From Nectonema munidae (Eukaryota; Nematomorpha; Nectonematoida; Nectonematidae), in assembly GCA_030549495.1 (NCBI GenBank), contig JAUIRK010000922.1, positions 62,001 through 126,000 of the forward strand: a DNA stretch of 64,000 nt, given 5' to 3'. A program made the translations under genes and the position numbers. Shown here in pieces: positions 46,601-57,769 of the stretch (the stretch's first letter is position 1; every line of letters starts with the position of its first letter). The notes under the pieces are model-generated. The model worked only from the letters and a program-made list of their open reading frames with translations, did not search any database and had not been told where the DNA came from.

Positions 46601-48244
46601 CACAAAAAAGGCTATTCATTCCTATATTAGAAACTTTTTATCAATATTAGAAAGTTTCGAGTTTTTTAGACTAACCTTCTCTATGAAACATAAAGTAGAA
46701 CTGTTTGAAACAAAGTTCAGTATATTATAGTTTTATATGACATAGCAGTAAACTTTGTGCATCATATATTAAAACGAAATTTAGTATATATAACAATGCT
46801 AATACCGGGATTCATGTAAGGATGAAATACAATGATTTTGTAGTTTTGTATGCTTGTTCATATGTGAATCACTACGTAAAAGTATGAATGTTGTGTTTAA
46901 TTTAGATTATCTACTCCAAAGTTTGCATATTTGCGAAAATATTATGAGAAGTTCACTATTGATATGCTGCTTGCGTTCTTCGGGTGTCTTCTATACATTG
47001 GACAGTCCAACGATCAAAAATCAAAGTTCAAGATCTTTTTTCCGATTCTCTTGGTATTCCATTTTTGAAAGCTGCTATCGGGAGAAACATGTATATTTTT
47101 ATCAGTATATTTTTGAGATTTGATGACAAATCCCAAAGAAATCCGAATGATCGAATCTCGCCAGTCAGATACCTTCACGATCACTTCTTCAACACATGTC
47201 ATAAGTTTTGGACACCTACAGATTCAGTAACTGTTGACGAACAACTTGTTTCATTTAGAGGTAGATGTCCAGTCAAGATTTATGATCCCAAAAAACCCGG
47301 CCACTACGGAATTAAATTCTATCACATCAATGATTCCAAAACTTATTATTGCCTGAAGCCAGAAATATATGTTCCAGGTGTTGGTGAAAACTACTTCTCT
47401 GGCAATGAGATCGTAAAGAGACTAGTAAGGCTTTTGAAATACCAATTGGCTGTGGTGTATTCACAGACCGATTTTTCACTGATCACAATTTAGCTGAATG
47501 GATGTCGGAGAAAAACCTGACAATTTGTGGAACTGTAAAAGCAAACCGACGATTTGTCCCTGGAATTTTAAGACCGCAATATCTGAAGACGTTGAAGTTG
47601 CAAGAATGTGAAAGTAGAATAATTTATTCAAAGTATGCTTCCCTTGCTGCCTACATTCCTATGAGGCACGCTACCAAAAATTTTAAAGTCGTTTATGTTC
47701 TTTCATCTCAACACTCTACAAGCCTGGAGTTGATTGGAGATGAGCAAAAACCTGAGTCAATTATAGCGTACAATGAGTCAAAAAGTGGAGTTGATGTTTC
47801 TAATCGAATGATTAGATTATATCGCTCCTACAAACCTATAAGAAGATTGTCTTCAGCCGTTTTTTCCAATTATCTAGACATATCAGCCTTAAATGCAATG
47901 ATTATTCTGAACTACAATTGTCCAGAAAGCATTTATTCTGCGACAAGTGGAAGAAAGATGTTTTTGAAAGCTTTAGCAAAAGAACTTTGCTACAACTCGA
48001 TGAAACTACGTTCGAGTATTCAAGAAATAAATTCCAAAACAAAATCTCTTTTGAGTTTTTATGGGTTTGAGGAAAGCAAAGACTCGTCTCCTGTTTCAAG
48101 TAGTAAAAGAGTTTTTTGCACATTTTTCCCTACTTCAAAAAAAAGTAGAACGAGAAGACATTGCTAGAAATGTAAAAAGGGCGTCTGCAAGCATCATTCA
48201 TACTCGATTTGTCCAAATTGGAAATAGAAGACATATTTACTGTT

Positions 48245-48890
48245 GCATTTTTGTATAAAATTCTGCTTAGCTTGATTTTTTCATATTAAACTTTGTGTGT
48301 ACTCTTTGATCTTTTCTACATACTTTTACAGGAAAAATTTTTTTTTCTCAAAATTGGTCTCAGAGCATTGAAAAGTGTGTTTTTGAAAAATACATAGTGT
48401 TAAAAAAGTTTCAAGGATTTTAAGTTTTTTGAAATTCAATTTTTAAGTTGGGGGTGGAGTAAAACTCCATATGGGCGTCATGCGAAGTGTGAAACTTTTT
48501 TCCTCTTTTTGCTATGAACTCACCACATATAAAACAAAAAGAATCTGCTTTATGCTTACATGCTCTTGAATTCATTTTATAACGAGTTGGAATTGTTTTA
48601 AAAATTTAATCTAAATAAAAATGTGAAAACATGGTAAAAACAGGCAAGGAATTATAATATACAATATATCATAAAAAATTGACAAGAGAATTTAATATAA
48701 AAATTTAATTTATTTTACTTATTTAAAAATAAGACATAAATGAGTGCCATACAACTCATTGAAATGGAAAAAATAAGTATATAAAAAATATGTGTAAAAT
48801 GATAAATATCCTGTAATTTTCTCAAACCCAAAATTTTTATTTAAATATTTATTTTTTTACAAGCTAATAACACTAAACAATTAAAAAAAC
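48245..48890. other. Spacer downstream of piggyBac 1
   Basis: AT-rich. A block near 48455-48490 (GGGGGTGGAGTAAAACTCC) forms a small GGAGT...ACTCC palindrome. piggyBac right-end sequence may lie here, but no CCC/TTAA end was identified. Confidence 0.4.
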
Positions 48891-48899
48891 AACTAAAAG

Positions 48900-50900
48900 T
48901 TGGGAACAAAACAAAAAAAAATTTTGTTACATGGTGGTTTTTTCTGGCGAAGATGGGGCATTTTCATTGCATATTTTGCATTGGGCTCGCCTTCGTGTAT
49001 CTTTCTATTCAAACCAGGCCAAAAGAATCGTTGTTTGCCATTCCTATTACGCCTTGGTGAGCCATGTGTAAGCCTTCCAAAACTTCTTTTCGTAAGTTCT
49101 TTGGGATGAGCATCTTAAAGTCTGTCTTTCATTTTCCAGAAATGTTTTAGTTCTTCAGGAACTTTTTCTTTTTTCTTTGGAAAACCATCTTGTATCAGTC
49201 TTCTTAAGCCAATGCATTCTTTGTCAATTCTTGCTTCGGGGTTGATCCTGCTCGTTGTGATTGTTGTCTCCGGTGTGTTGAGTGTGTAAACGCTTGATTG
49301 TTGTTGTTGACTCAGTTCTGTGGCAATATATAAGGCTTAGTGCCTCTCCTTCTATGGGTGCGTACCTCTGTTCTGTTGGCGAACAGCATCTTGAACCGCG
49401 TAGACGACTTGCCTATGCCCAGGTCCACATCTGAGTGGGATTGATTGATTTGTGCAGTTGCAATGTTTTTGTAATATGATATATTGCTGTTTTTAACCAG
49501 TCTACTATAGGAGGAATGTAAGTTTTTCAATCGTGAAACTTTTAACTCCTTTCTCTATATAAGTGTCCAAATTTTTATCCGAGTAGAATGGTGTCTTTTC
49601 TCCAATAGTTCCCTCAACGGCTCCATAACTTTAGTTTGTGCAAACGAATATGCTGTTTGGTTAACGAACCCAAACCATGATCTTAATGCAAACTCTGATT
49701 CTTGCACAAACGTGAACTTTTCTTAGCTGAAGATTATTCCATTTTTGCTACAAACGCTCAAGTATTCTATTTTGTGCCAGAATGAGGATTCGCTGTCCTT
49801 ATCCCATAAAATAGAATCATCAATCCAGCATCTTGTTCTTTTTTGACTTTTGGTGATATCATCAAATCTTCGTGTGTAAGCATCACCTGAACCGTGGAGG
49901 CCCATTGGGGCACGTTTGTATCTAAATCTTCCCCATTCGGTTATGAAAGTTGTCATGTTTTTAGAGGACTCGTCGAGCAGAAGGCTATTATAGCCATTCC
50001 AGGCGTCTAAAATTGTTTTTACGGTGTTGTTTGTGATTGTTGATACTAAGTCAAATGGGGATGGTGTATTTCTCGGAGAGAAGCTTTGTTTAGTTTTTGG
50101 AGATCAACTGTTCTTCTTGGAGATCCATCTTTTTTGTTAGCCACGATCATGCGTGACACTATTTGGTTAAGTCTTGTGGAACTTGTTCTATTATGCCCAG
50201 TTGCATGTCTCTGTCAAGGTCTTTCTTAACATTTTCTTTCCAATGATGAGGTATAGGAATTGGGGTATGAGCTTGTGCTGAAGGATTTGAATCTTTCAAT
50301 ATAATTTTTAATGGTTCTCCTGTCATTATTGTTAGTTGTTGATATGGGCATCTGTTAAAAGCACTAGATTTAAAAGTGTCAATGATCCAATGACGTAATT
50401 TGCTCAAATTTTCTTTGACTGGGGAAATGGGATAAAAAGTAGCGCCTTTGGTGCTTTTTCGCGCAATGAGCAACTACATGTTTTTCTGATAGCGTATTAG
50501 CAGAGAGAGTGCTTATACTGTTTGGAACCATTGGGAAGTTATTGGGGGTGATTTGCAGTTCTTTCAAGGCTTGTTGTGAAATGTTGAAGCAATTAACTTG
50601 AGGGGAGATGTAGACCATTTGTCTAGATGTTTTATCGTGAACTTTGATTTCTGCTAGTATAGTTCCCTTGATATTGATGGATTTGTTTGTTATACCACAA
50701 ATTTGGTGATTTGTTGACAGAAGCATTTTTCTGGACATTTAATCACGTGAAGTAAGCCAGGAACTGCTGCTATACAAGTTTGACAACCTGTGTCGGCAAG
50801 TGCCATAACTTTTCCTTCCATTGCCTGATTTGCGTTTTGGTCTGTTCCACGCTTTGTGTGCTCTTCTTCCATCACCATTACTTTGATCTCTATCATTACT
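48900..50900 (-). mobile_element. Ty3/gypsy-like LTR retrotransposon fossil (partial pol)
   Basis: This is a remnant of an LTR retrotransposon on the minus strand. Recognisable parts, in element order, are a protease region near 50800, the segment leading into reverse transcriptase near 50470-50160, part of reverse transcriptase near 49956-49723 and the zinc-binding start of integrase near 49120-48960. It is broken, with several breaks, and no LTRs or gag part were seen, so both ends are approximate. The degree of decay suggests an old copy. Confidence 0.8.
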
Positions 50901-50934
50901 ATAATCGATTACCTTGTGAAGTGGTTTTAACGAT

Positions 50935-51300
50935 GCACTAATATTACTTTGAATGTCAACAAAGCATTCAGTAAAGATTCATGCGCGCATCATTGATACA
51001 CATCAATAAATACCAATTGTAAATGCACACTAAAATTGCGCGTTAAAATCAATATCAAAAGCGTTCATTCATCTATCTTGGTAACAATCCTAAGGATACG
51101 ATGAGTGAACAGAAATCGTGTAATGATGACTGTTGAGTAGCATAAAAAATTAAATGCCAAATAATTCTATCAAAATATTTTTTTTTTAAAAATACGCTAA
51201 GATCACTCACAGTATGTTGAATTTTGGATTGGTAGAAATCATAACAAAAAAAAATTATAACTATTTCTGTAGAGTGCCTCGATCAAAATGGTCACCCCTA
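50935..51300. other. Spacer, nothing recognised
   Basis: The sequence between the gypsy fossil and the hAT left end shows no coding or repeat match. Confidence 0.35.
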
Positions 51301-51301
51301 T

Positions 51302-52600
51302 CAGTGATTCCCAACCTGTGGTACGTGTACGCCTGGTAGTACGCTAAAACCTTCCAAGTGGTACGCGAGATGTTTTTCAAAAAAAAGTACTTATTTTCAC
51401 AGAAATTTCAACACAGAGAAATGTAGTGTAATGTGAATTTGGCTAAAGTTCATTTTCCTTTGTTCCTCAATTGTAATACATGTAAATATGTGCATATGTG
51501 CATAATGTAGTATGCACACACATTCTGTTGACTTAGTAGGTACAGTCCTGTGATTGATTGTTTATTTTTATCGATTATTATGTAAATTATTATATATATT
51601 CAATATATTAAAAAGCAACTTTTAGTTTTATTTCAGATTATTATAGCGTCAAATCAAGATGCCCAAACGACAGCAATCGATATATTATTTTTGGTTCTAT
51701 GAATTGAAGAATAGGAAAGAATCTGTGTCACGTTGTGTGGTGTGTATGAATACATTATCAAATGCATCAATGAAGCCTTTTACAACGCCATCTTCAAACT
51801 AATCATTTTGACTAGAAAGACCGCGATCTTAATTATGTTAAGCGACTTGAGAAAAACGACTAGACAAAACGAGGAACTAATATCAGCATTCGGTTGGTAT
51901 TGTGACAGCCTCCTGTGAAATTGGACTTTTTGTGGCGAAGAAATAAAAACCTTCCACAACAAAGGGTGAAGCATTGCATCATTGATGAAGCAGTGTCAAA
52001 TAAAACGATACAGAGGTGTATTACAGAAATGTCTACTAATATTAATGAACCAGTCATTACGGAAGTACAGGGCTCAAAATATGGATTTGCAATACAACTG
52101 GACGAATCAACGAACGTGTCAAACTGCACGTAGCTTCTGGTATATGTGCGTTATGCTACTAAGGATGCAATTGGAAGTAAATTACTCTTGGCCAATGAAA
52201 TGCATCTACAAAAGGTCTCCAATGGACCAAGCTAGTAGGTTGCACAACTGACGGCCCTCTTTTTATGCTTGTGAGAAAATCTAGGTTCCAAGCTTTAGTG
52301 TAAGCAGTGCCTCCATCTGTCACTTCTGTTCATTGTTTCATACATCGGTTTACTCTCTCTGCTAGTTCTACCTCCCGATATAAAGACAAGCTCGAAACTG
52401 GTGGTTAAGATGGTAAACTACATTATGACATCTGCCCTAAATAGTCGTTTCTTAGGGCGCTGAGAATAACATCATTGTTTTCTCAATCAAATTGACTGCA
52501 TTTACTCGAAAGCTCAATTTGTGGATTAATGACTTTCGCCTCCCCCGCATAATTTTCCATAAGAGTTCTATGATGATCGCATTATAGAATGAATGATCAT
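51302..52600 (+). pseudogene. hAT transposon with BED-type transposase (ZBED5-like), 3' truncated
   Basis: The left end is CAGTGATTCCCAACCTGTGG at 51302, a typical hAT terminus. A BED zinc-finger start is at 51660 (MPKRQQSIYYFWFYELKN, then CVVCMNTLSNASMKPF). Downstream, 51915-52133 reads RVKHCIIDEAVSNKTIQRCI, then GFAIQLDESTNVSNCT, the first catalytic Asp block of hAT transposases of the ZBED5/GTF2IRD2 type. It continues after a stop with LLVYVRYATKDAIG. Many stops and shifts are present, and no right end matching the left one was found. The catalytic core's second half is missing. Confidence 0.8.
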
Positions 52601-52604
52601 TCGA

Positions 52605-52690
52605 ATAGGGGCCGGCCACCTTTTTGACTAAAGAGTCCAAAAAACACATATTTTAAAATCTAATCTTCTGAGAGCCATATATATGTTTAA
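52605..52690. mobile_element. Terminus of a second hAT-type element
   Basis: TAGGGGCCGGCCACCTTTTT followed by GACTAAAGAGTCCAAAAAAC closely resembles the left end of common hAT elements that begin CAGGGGTCGGCAACC. Only this end is visible. Confidence 0.5.
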
Positions 52691-52699
52691 ATACTGATT

Positions 52700-53075
52700 A
52701 CAACTAAATGGATCACTGCGTTCATAAAGGCATAATGCAACATTTGTTAATTCTTCTTCTCACAGTTATGCGTTAAGATCAAAAACAAGCGTGATAGCAG
52801 TGGAATGTGATTTATTTTTCGCACATTGTCGGTAAAAATATTACAAATGCCCTTCGTTTAAAAATTTTAAAAGTACTAAAAATTTTCTTTACAAGAAAAG
52901 TAGCTAAGGTTACTCCCCATTACCTAAAGATTCTATCAATCTTTTTAATTTTAAATAAAATCCTAACTTTTTCTTCTACAATGGAACATAAAATGATAGC
53001 AATTGCGATTTAAGAAGTGGTTTAAAAAACTATTCTAAAAATCAATAACTTATCATCAATCACAACAGTGTATAC
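52700..53075. other. Spacer upstream of the kinase promoter region
   Basis: A 68-codon frame at 52807-53013 has no family resemblance. Nothing else is seen. Confidence 0.35.
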
Positions 53076-53078
53076 ATT

Positions 53079-53287
53079 GATATAAATTTAACCAATCAAA
53101 TGCTCGAAACATAGGATCATTAATTGTGTGTATTTTTTATATGGTGATAAACATATAAATAATGTCAAGCAATCAGAATGCTTCAAGCGAAACACACACA
53201 TACAAACTCATCACACCATATAAAAATACACACAAAACATATAAATAAATTCAACCAATCAAAATGCTCCCAGCTACAGAAACACAC
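53079..53287 (+). promoter_or_regulatory. Three ~80-bp tandem repeats with CCAAT-like cores upstream of the pseudokinase
   Basis: TATAAAT followed by CAAYCAATCARAATGCTYC occurs at 53079-53111, 53151-53200 and 53237-53287, spaced 72 and 86 bp apart. Each contains an ACCAATCA- or GCAATCA-like core, the CCAAT-box shape, and the last two are followed by CA-rich tracts. They end about 180 bp before the start codon. Their position and repetition suggest enhancer or promoter elements, though a random minisatellite is possible. Confidence 0.45.
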
Positions 53288-53465
53288 GCAGACAGACGCT
53301 AGCCTATTATTATATTTCATTATCATTATAATAACATCTCCACTTAATACGTTACCACTTTCTCACGTTTAAAATACATAAAGAGAGAATACAAACCAAA
53401 ATTCTAAACACAATTCAATAAATAATTTTGACATCTACAAAACATTAAGACAAACAACTTTAACA

Positions 53466-54599
53466 ATGGAACAGATCTTAATACACTCCACCCATTTTAT
53501 ATTTTCTAATGTATGTTGGCTTGCTAGAAATTTTTTAAGTAACATCATATCATCAGAAAATCAAAATGCATTAAATTCAAGTATCAAAAAAGATTCGGAT
53601 AAAAGTGAAAATGTCATGAAATTTAAAGAAGGTTTAAAAAAGGACACAGTTTTTTCAGTTCCAAAATTCAAAGATTCGCTGGGCTCGGCTAAAATTAAAG
53701 AACATAATAGACAAATTTTATCGCTATTTCAAAATGAAAGTGGAAATGACAAGAGATTTGAAGAAAATTCAGAAAAAAAGACAGTTGGAACATCGTTTTT
53801 AAAAAAAAAAAAAACTCCTATAAAATTCAAAGATTCTCCTTATTTGTACTTAAAAGAAGCACTGAACCCCAAAACAACATCAGTAGAGGAAGAATATTTC
53901 ATTCAAAATTGTTTTGATGAGGATATTCGGGGAAAGTATTATATGTGCTTGCACATCAATACTGTGAAAAAGCATGCTCTCAAAGTAATACCGTACATTC
54001 AAAAGCCACAAATTATCATTGAAGGCGTTATTCAGGAGATTAATAACCTAAATATGCTAAATTCGAAATTCACGGTGGAAATCAATGACGTCTATCTGGA
54101 TGAAGAATTCATCTACATCGTTCAAGAATTCTTACCGGGAGATACGCTGGGCATAAAATGCTTGAAGGAAGGGGTCAGCGTGGAAGAAGCAAAGAGTTAC
54201 AGCGCCCAATTACTTTTGGCGATAGCTTATTTACATAGTAATTATATGACACACAACCGTCTACACGAAAACAACATCATGTTCGACGAAGACGGTAACT
54301 TGAAGCTCATTAATTTTGTATGTTCTCAGAAAGCAATGTCAAAAGAAATAGGGCAGGGAAGAAGAAGTGATTGGACGTATTTCGAAAGGAATTTGCGTGT
54401 GTTAGAAAATGCGTGCAACTTTGAAACAGGCGGAAACAACGAGTCTCATGAAAGGAGCCAAATTCTCAGTTTTATAGAAATGGTTGGAAGTTTAAAAAAG
54501 AGTAATTTTGCCATTGAAGATTTATTGAAGCAACATCCTTGGGTTGAAGGCCATATAACCAATAGTGGAAACGACTTCTTTGACCCCCAATTTATATAA
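53466..54599 (+). CDS. Intronless pseudokinase (protein-kinase fold, catalytic motifs lost)
   Basis: An intact 377-codon frame starts at an ATG in good context (A at -3, G at +4). Residues 1-140 are a low-similarity N-terminal region with a repeated KFKDS motif (67-71 and 120-124). The kinase fold starts near 144. The ATP-anchoring Lys is present (HALKVIPY, K173), as is its helix-C Glu partner (E191) and a hinge at about 218-222 (YIVQEF). The Gly-rich loop is gone (CFDEDIRGKYY). The catalytic HRD is HNR (263-265), the next Lys is His, and DFG is NFV (283-285). The C-lobe is short but keeps a typical end (IEDLLKQHPWV, 350-360). Helix αE (AKSYSAQLLLAIAYLH) is clear. Closest in feel to AGC/CAMK-type kinases. 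It is probably a scaffold or regulator with no phosphotransfer (inference). The lack of introns suggests a retrocopy origin or a single-exon family. Confidence 0.85.
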   Translation: MEQILIHSTHFIFSNVCWLARNFLSNIISSENQNALNSSIKKDSDKSENVMKFKEGLKKDTVFSVPKFKDSLGSAKIKEHNRQILSLFQNESGNDKRFEENSEKKTVGTSFLKKKKTPIKFKDSPYLYLKEALNPKTTSVEEEYFIQNCFDEDIRGKYYMCLHINTVKKHALKVIPYIQKPQIIIEGVIQEINNLNMLNSKFTVEINDVYLDEEFIYIVQEFLPGDTLGIKCLKEGVSVEEAKSYSAQLLLAIAYLHSNYMTHNRLHENNIMFDEDGNLKLINFVCSQKAMSKEIGQGRRSDWTYFERNLRVLENACNFETGGNNESHERSQILSFIEMVGSLKKSNFAIEDLLKQHPWVEGHITNSGNDFFDPQFI

Positions 54600-54691
54600 A
54601 AAGTCAGTTCATATTCTCAAAAAAATTTAGATATTCCTTTATATCTCAAAAAGTCGGAAATTCTTCAAAATAGATTACAGCAAAAAATATT

Positions 54692-55250
54692 TATAGTTTC
54701 CATTTTGGTTTTCAGTGCAATTCATCGATGTGTAAGTTGTTTTATCTAAGGTAATTTAATCGTCAACATTTTTTTTTTACCATTTTTTGACATTTTCACT
54801 ATGATTGATAACTTTAATGCTTTATAACTTGTGATTCAATTTTTTTTATTATTATTTTTTCAATTCTAAATTTTTATTTTTTTTATTTTAATCAAAATTC
54901 AACTTATTTTTATTATTTTACCTATTTTAATTATATATATTTTTTTGTATAAACAGTTTCACTAATTAATTTTTTTTCATTTTGAAGTCTCATTTATACG
55001 CAAAAATGTCTAAATAAAAAACTTAAAATAATAAAAAAAAAGTTAAATTTTGATTAAAATAAAAAAATTAAAAGTAACGGTTCAAAAAAATATAATAAAA
55101 AAATTTTTTCACAAGTTATAAAGTATTAAAGTTATCAATCATAGTGAAAATGTGGAAAAATGGTAAAAAAAAATGTTACGGATGAAATTACTGTGGATGA
55201 ACAACTTTCACATCGATCAATTACACTGAATACCAAAATGGCAAAAATAA
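54692..55250. repeat. Foldback element, ~250-bp inverted arms, just after the pseudokinase
   Basis: The left arm from CCATTTTGGTTTTCAGTG (54700) is mirrored by CACTGAATACCAAAATGG near 55224-55241. Inner landmarks pair as well: ATCGATGTG (54725) with CACATCGAT, and TCACTATGATTGATAACTTT (54796) with AAAGTTATCAATCATAGTGA (55129-55148). Arms are about 250 bp with mismatches, and the loop is roughly 54955-55005. It starts 90 bp beyond the kinase stop, so it may be transcribed as part of its 3' UTR. Confidence 0.85.
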
Positions 55251-55254
55251 TAAT

Positions 55255-55675
55255 TGAGGGGTTAAGTATATAATATTAGATGATGATGAGGGCGAACATT
55301 CGCATCAATTTTAATGTAAGCGATGATAACTAGGATGAATGCGAGTAAGAAGATTAGATTAATCAAGCAGATTAGATTAAGGCAGGACACAAATAACACA
55401 AAATAGATCAGAGTAAAAAAGACGGAAACTTTAACCGAGCGACAATGAGTGTGAGTTTCTGGCTCACATGATACCCCCGCCAACGAGCGGTTAATACCTT
55501 TTAGGGGGGACTCGGAATCCAGATTTCAAAATTAGTATAATTTTTGACAGAAAATGCGATTCCTTATTTATATGTTAAGGATTTATAAACCCGATATAGA
55601 TGAAGTGACAACAATTACTATAGATTTTCCGTTTACAAACTATATCATTATTATATACTAATCACATTGGTAAAA
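55255..55675. other. Spacer with GC-richer patch, unassigned
   Basis: The stretch 55430-55520 (CCGAGCGACAATGAGTGTGA; CCCCCGCCAACGAGCGG) is richer in G and C than its surroundings. A 73-codon minus frame here is hydrophobic and not recognised. Confidence 0.3.
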
Positions 55676-55679
55676 TTTA

Positions 55680-56120
55680 CTAATGTTTTTTCTCAGTGTA
55701 TGTGATATTTATCTTTTCCTGAGGTTTAAAAGAAATCAATGCCATTGCAGTTCTGTGACATTGAGAAGCTTGATGGCTTTCGAATCTAGATGATGTCTTG
55801 TTCCAATTATTAAAGCCTTCTGAAATGAAGGCAGGTTCTTTGTTTCTTGCCATTTTCAGGTACCTTGTTTTTCTGCTTGTGCCACAGTAGAAACAAAGTA
55901 CCTTAAGCGGGTTCATAATGAATCTAGACATATTTTTCATACCATTTTTCTAGAAAATATATTTTTTGAGTTTGAGTCACTTTGATAGGAATAGAAGAAC
56001 TAGATGGATGATTTGGAGTCTGCCAATTATCAAAAGATACATCATCATTGGAATCAAGTTTGTTCAAAATTTTCTCACGTCCAGTAAAAAATGTATTACC
56101 TGTATTATTTGTTTCAATTT
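55680..56120 (-). pseudogene. hAT transposase N-terminus (TTF-type zinc finger)
   Basis: The minus frame at 55680-55940 reads CFYCGTSRKTRYLKMARNKE, then PAFISEGFNNWNKTSSRFES and HQASQCHRTAM: the Cys-Cys...His...Cys-His spacing and SEGFNNWxK block of TTF-type zinc fingers at the start of hAT transposases (ZMYM1-like). Upstream to about 56120 a worn acidic/Ser stretch (DDVSFDNWQTPNHPSSSS) can be read after a frame change. The catalytic part is absent on this strand. Confidence 0.75.
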
Positions 56121-56179
56121 CAGATATCTGAATCTTTTCATTTTCACGTGTTTTTTCATGATAATTAAAGTATGAAGTA

Positions 56180-56690
56180 ATTTTTTATGTTTTAAATTTT
56201 TTATTTTCGGACATCAAGATAAAACTAGTTTATAGTATTTTAAAGGAATATAAAAAAACAAGAAAAACTGATTTTACAAGAAATTTATAAGAAATTTTAG
56301 TAAAGCCACTTAAAATTCGTATTGGATCAAGAAAGAAAATATATTTAAAAAAACTGAAACATTTAAGTTGATAAATATAATTTTCTAGTATTTTCTTTCA
56401 TTTATTTATATGTAATTTTTTTAAACCTGGTCAAGAAAACTGAGCTAAAGTTAGAAGTCAATATAGCATGTCGTTCTATTTTAATCATTGATCACTTAAG
56501 CGAAATAATTAGCTCATATGGAGAAAATAGAGGTTGGGACATGTTATATACATAGAACTAAATGCTCTGGTTTGATTAAAAATGTTATTTAACCAGTTCT
56601 AAAAGCAAATTTTGTTAATGATTTCATGAAAACCAAATTCGCTGTAACAACTCAGTATAGTCGAAGTTAAAAGAAGTTTTTCCAAATTGC
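56180..56690. other. Spacer between two oppositely oriented hAT remnants
   Basis: AT-rich, no gene or clear repeat recognised. Confidence 0.35.
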
Positions 56691-56699
56691 TTACAACTT

Positions 56700-57480
56700 C
56701 GTTGTACATGCCATTCGATGTCATTATGCATCCAAAAAGCTGTTGCGAAGCTTCCTTCTCATGTTGGATTTTTAAATTCTGAGATTGCCCAGTGGTTTCG
56801 ACACAGTGATCCAAGAAGAGAGACTTATAAAGAACTTTTCAAACAAATGAATCCTGATTCCTTGAATGAACCTACTCGCTTGGCTTCTCGTCCTTTCCAA
56901 AAGCCCTCAGCAACACAATACGTGGTAAAATAATGTTCAACATTTTGGACAATTGGAAGGAACTTAGAACATATTTCATAAAAGCTAAATCGGAGCAAAA
57001 CGATTTCGACAAAAAATACAGAACAAGTCTTTTGAAAGAAATGATGGTTGATGATATAAAATATTTGTATTTTGTTTTCGCGACCCTTATTATTCAAGAA
57101 TTCGAAAAGTTGAACAGTATTTTTCAACAAACCAACCCTGATAAAGTTTATAGACAGTTGTTTTTGCATTTTGAAAGTTTAAAAAGTAGAATCTATACTT
57201 CGAGCAAAACGCACTTGATCAGGTAGACTTTAGTGTAGGAAATTTTTGAATGAGTTTGAGAAAATTTCAAGTAAAAATAAAAAAGCGATCCCAGCTCTGA
57301 GCTCGAAATTGTTTTAAAGAACGATATTTGAACATGCTTAAAGAAGCTTTGAGCTTAGTAACTTTCAGACTACCTGCCACACGTAAGATATTCGTAGAGC
57401 TATCCGAACTTAGTCCAATGATTGTTTTGAATCAAATTTCAAGACCAGAATTTAAAAAATTGCCATTTTTAAAACAAAAA
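56700..57480 (+). pseudogene. hAT-type transposase mid-region (plus strand)
   Basis: The frame 56718-56933 reads AVAKLPSHVGFLNSEIAQWF and HSDPRRETYKELFKQMNP, then ASRPFQKPSATQ. After a stop, 56933-57226 gives NILDNWKELRTYFIKAKSEQ and YLYFVFATLIIQEFEKLNSI. After further stops comes LPATRKIFVELSELSPMIVL (~57376). The order matches the post-catalytic part of a large uncharacterised hAT family (R-W...W-x-x-L-x-x-Y-F...L-x-x-L-N-x-x-F). The expected TRW motif is worn to SRPF. It is on the opposite strand to the TTF finger at 55680-56120, so the two are separate elements or a rearranged one. Confidence 0.6.
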
Positions 57481-57769
57481 ACAATTAATATTGTCTAAAG
57501 TTATTAAATATAAATATTTATATAACATTCTTATTCATACTAGTATTTTTTTTTCCGTTTTTCCAAATTTTTTAAATGATTTCTAACACTTTCATTTTGT
57601 AGAAATATATTTTTCATGCAATTTATTCATTTTTTATTTGAATTTTTTAAGTAAATTTTTAATTTAAAATATTTAAGTAAAATTTCTTATATTGTAATAT
57701 ATTCATTGTTCTTTTTTATACTCTACAAATAAGCGTCACAGGAGGTGTGACTATGACTGCCACTTATTC

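Larger units (their letters stand above)
44845..48240 (+). pseudogene. piggyBac transposase 1, split by tandem MITEs
   Basis: piggyBac transposases cut at TTAA with three Asp residues. The N-terminal frame starts at an ATG at 44845 (MDSSSLSETSS; Ser-rich, acidic) and runs to 45198 with GVAKHVTRPLEAFSLFFSQE. After an insertion of about 1.7 kb it resumes near 46940 (MLLAFFGCLLYIG). The frame 46984-47493 has DSVTVDEQLVSFRGRCPVKI (first Asp, ~47235) and KKPGHYGIKFYHINDS. A shift near 47445 leads to VFTDRFFTDHNLAEW (second Asp), and 47502-48167 has GTVKANRRFVPG, NESKSGVDVSNRMIRLYRSY (third Asp, ~47790). The C-terminal Cys-rich finger (RRHC, KCKKGVCKHHSYSICP) is split by a stop at 48165-48167. No terminal repeats were identified. 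Confidence 0.88.

Noticed and set aside
48900-49109. Plus-strand 69-codon frame
   Set aside because: It is the complement of the integrase-side part of the minus-strand LTR fossil.
53178-53372. 64-codon frame upstream of the pseudokinase
   Set aside because: It is a reading through CA-rich tracts and the repeated promoter-like modules, with no protein-like character.
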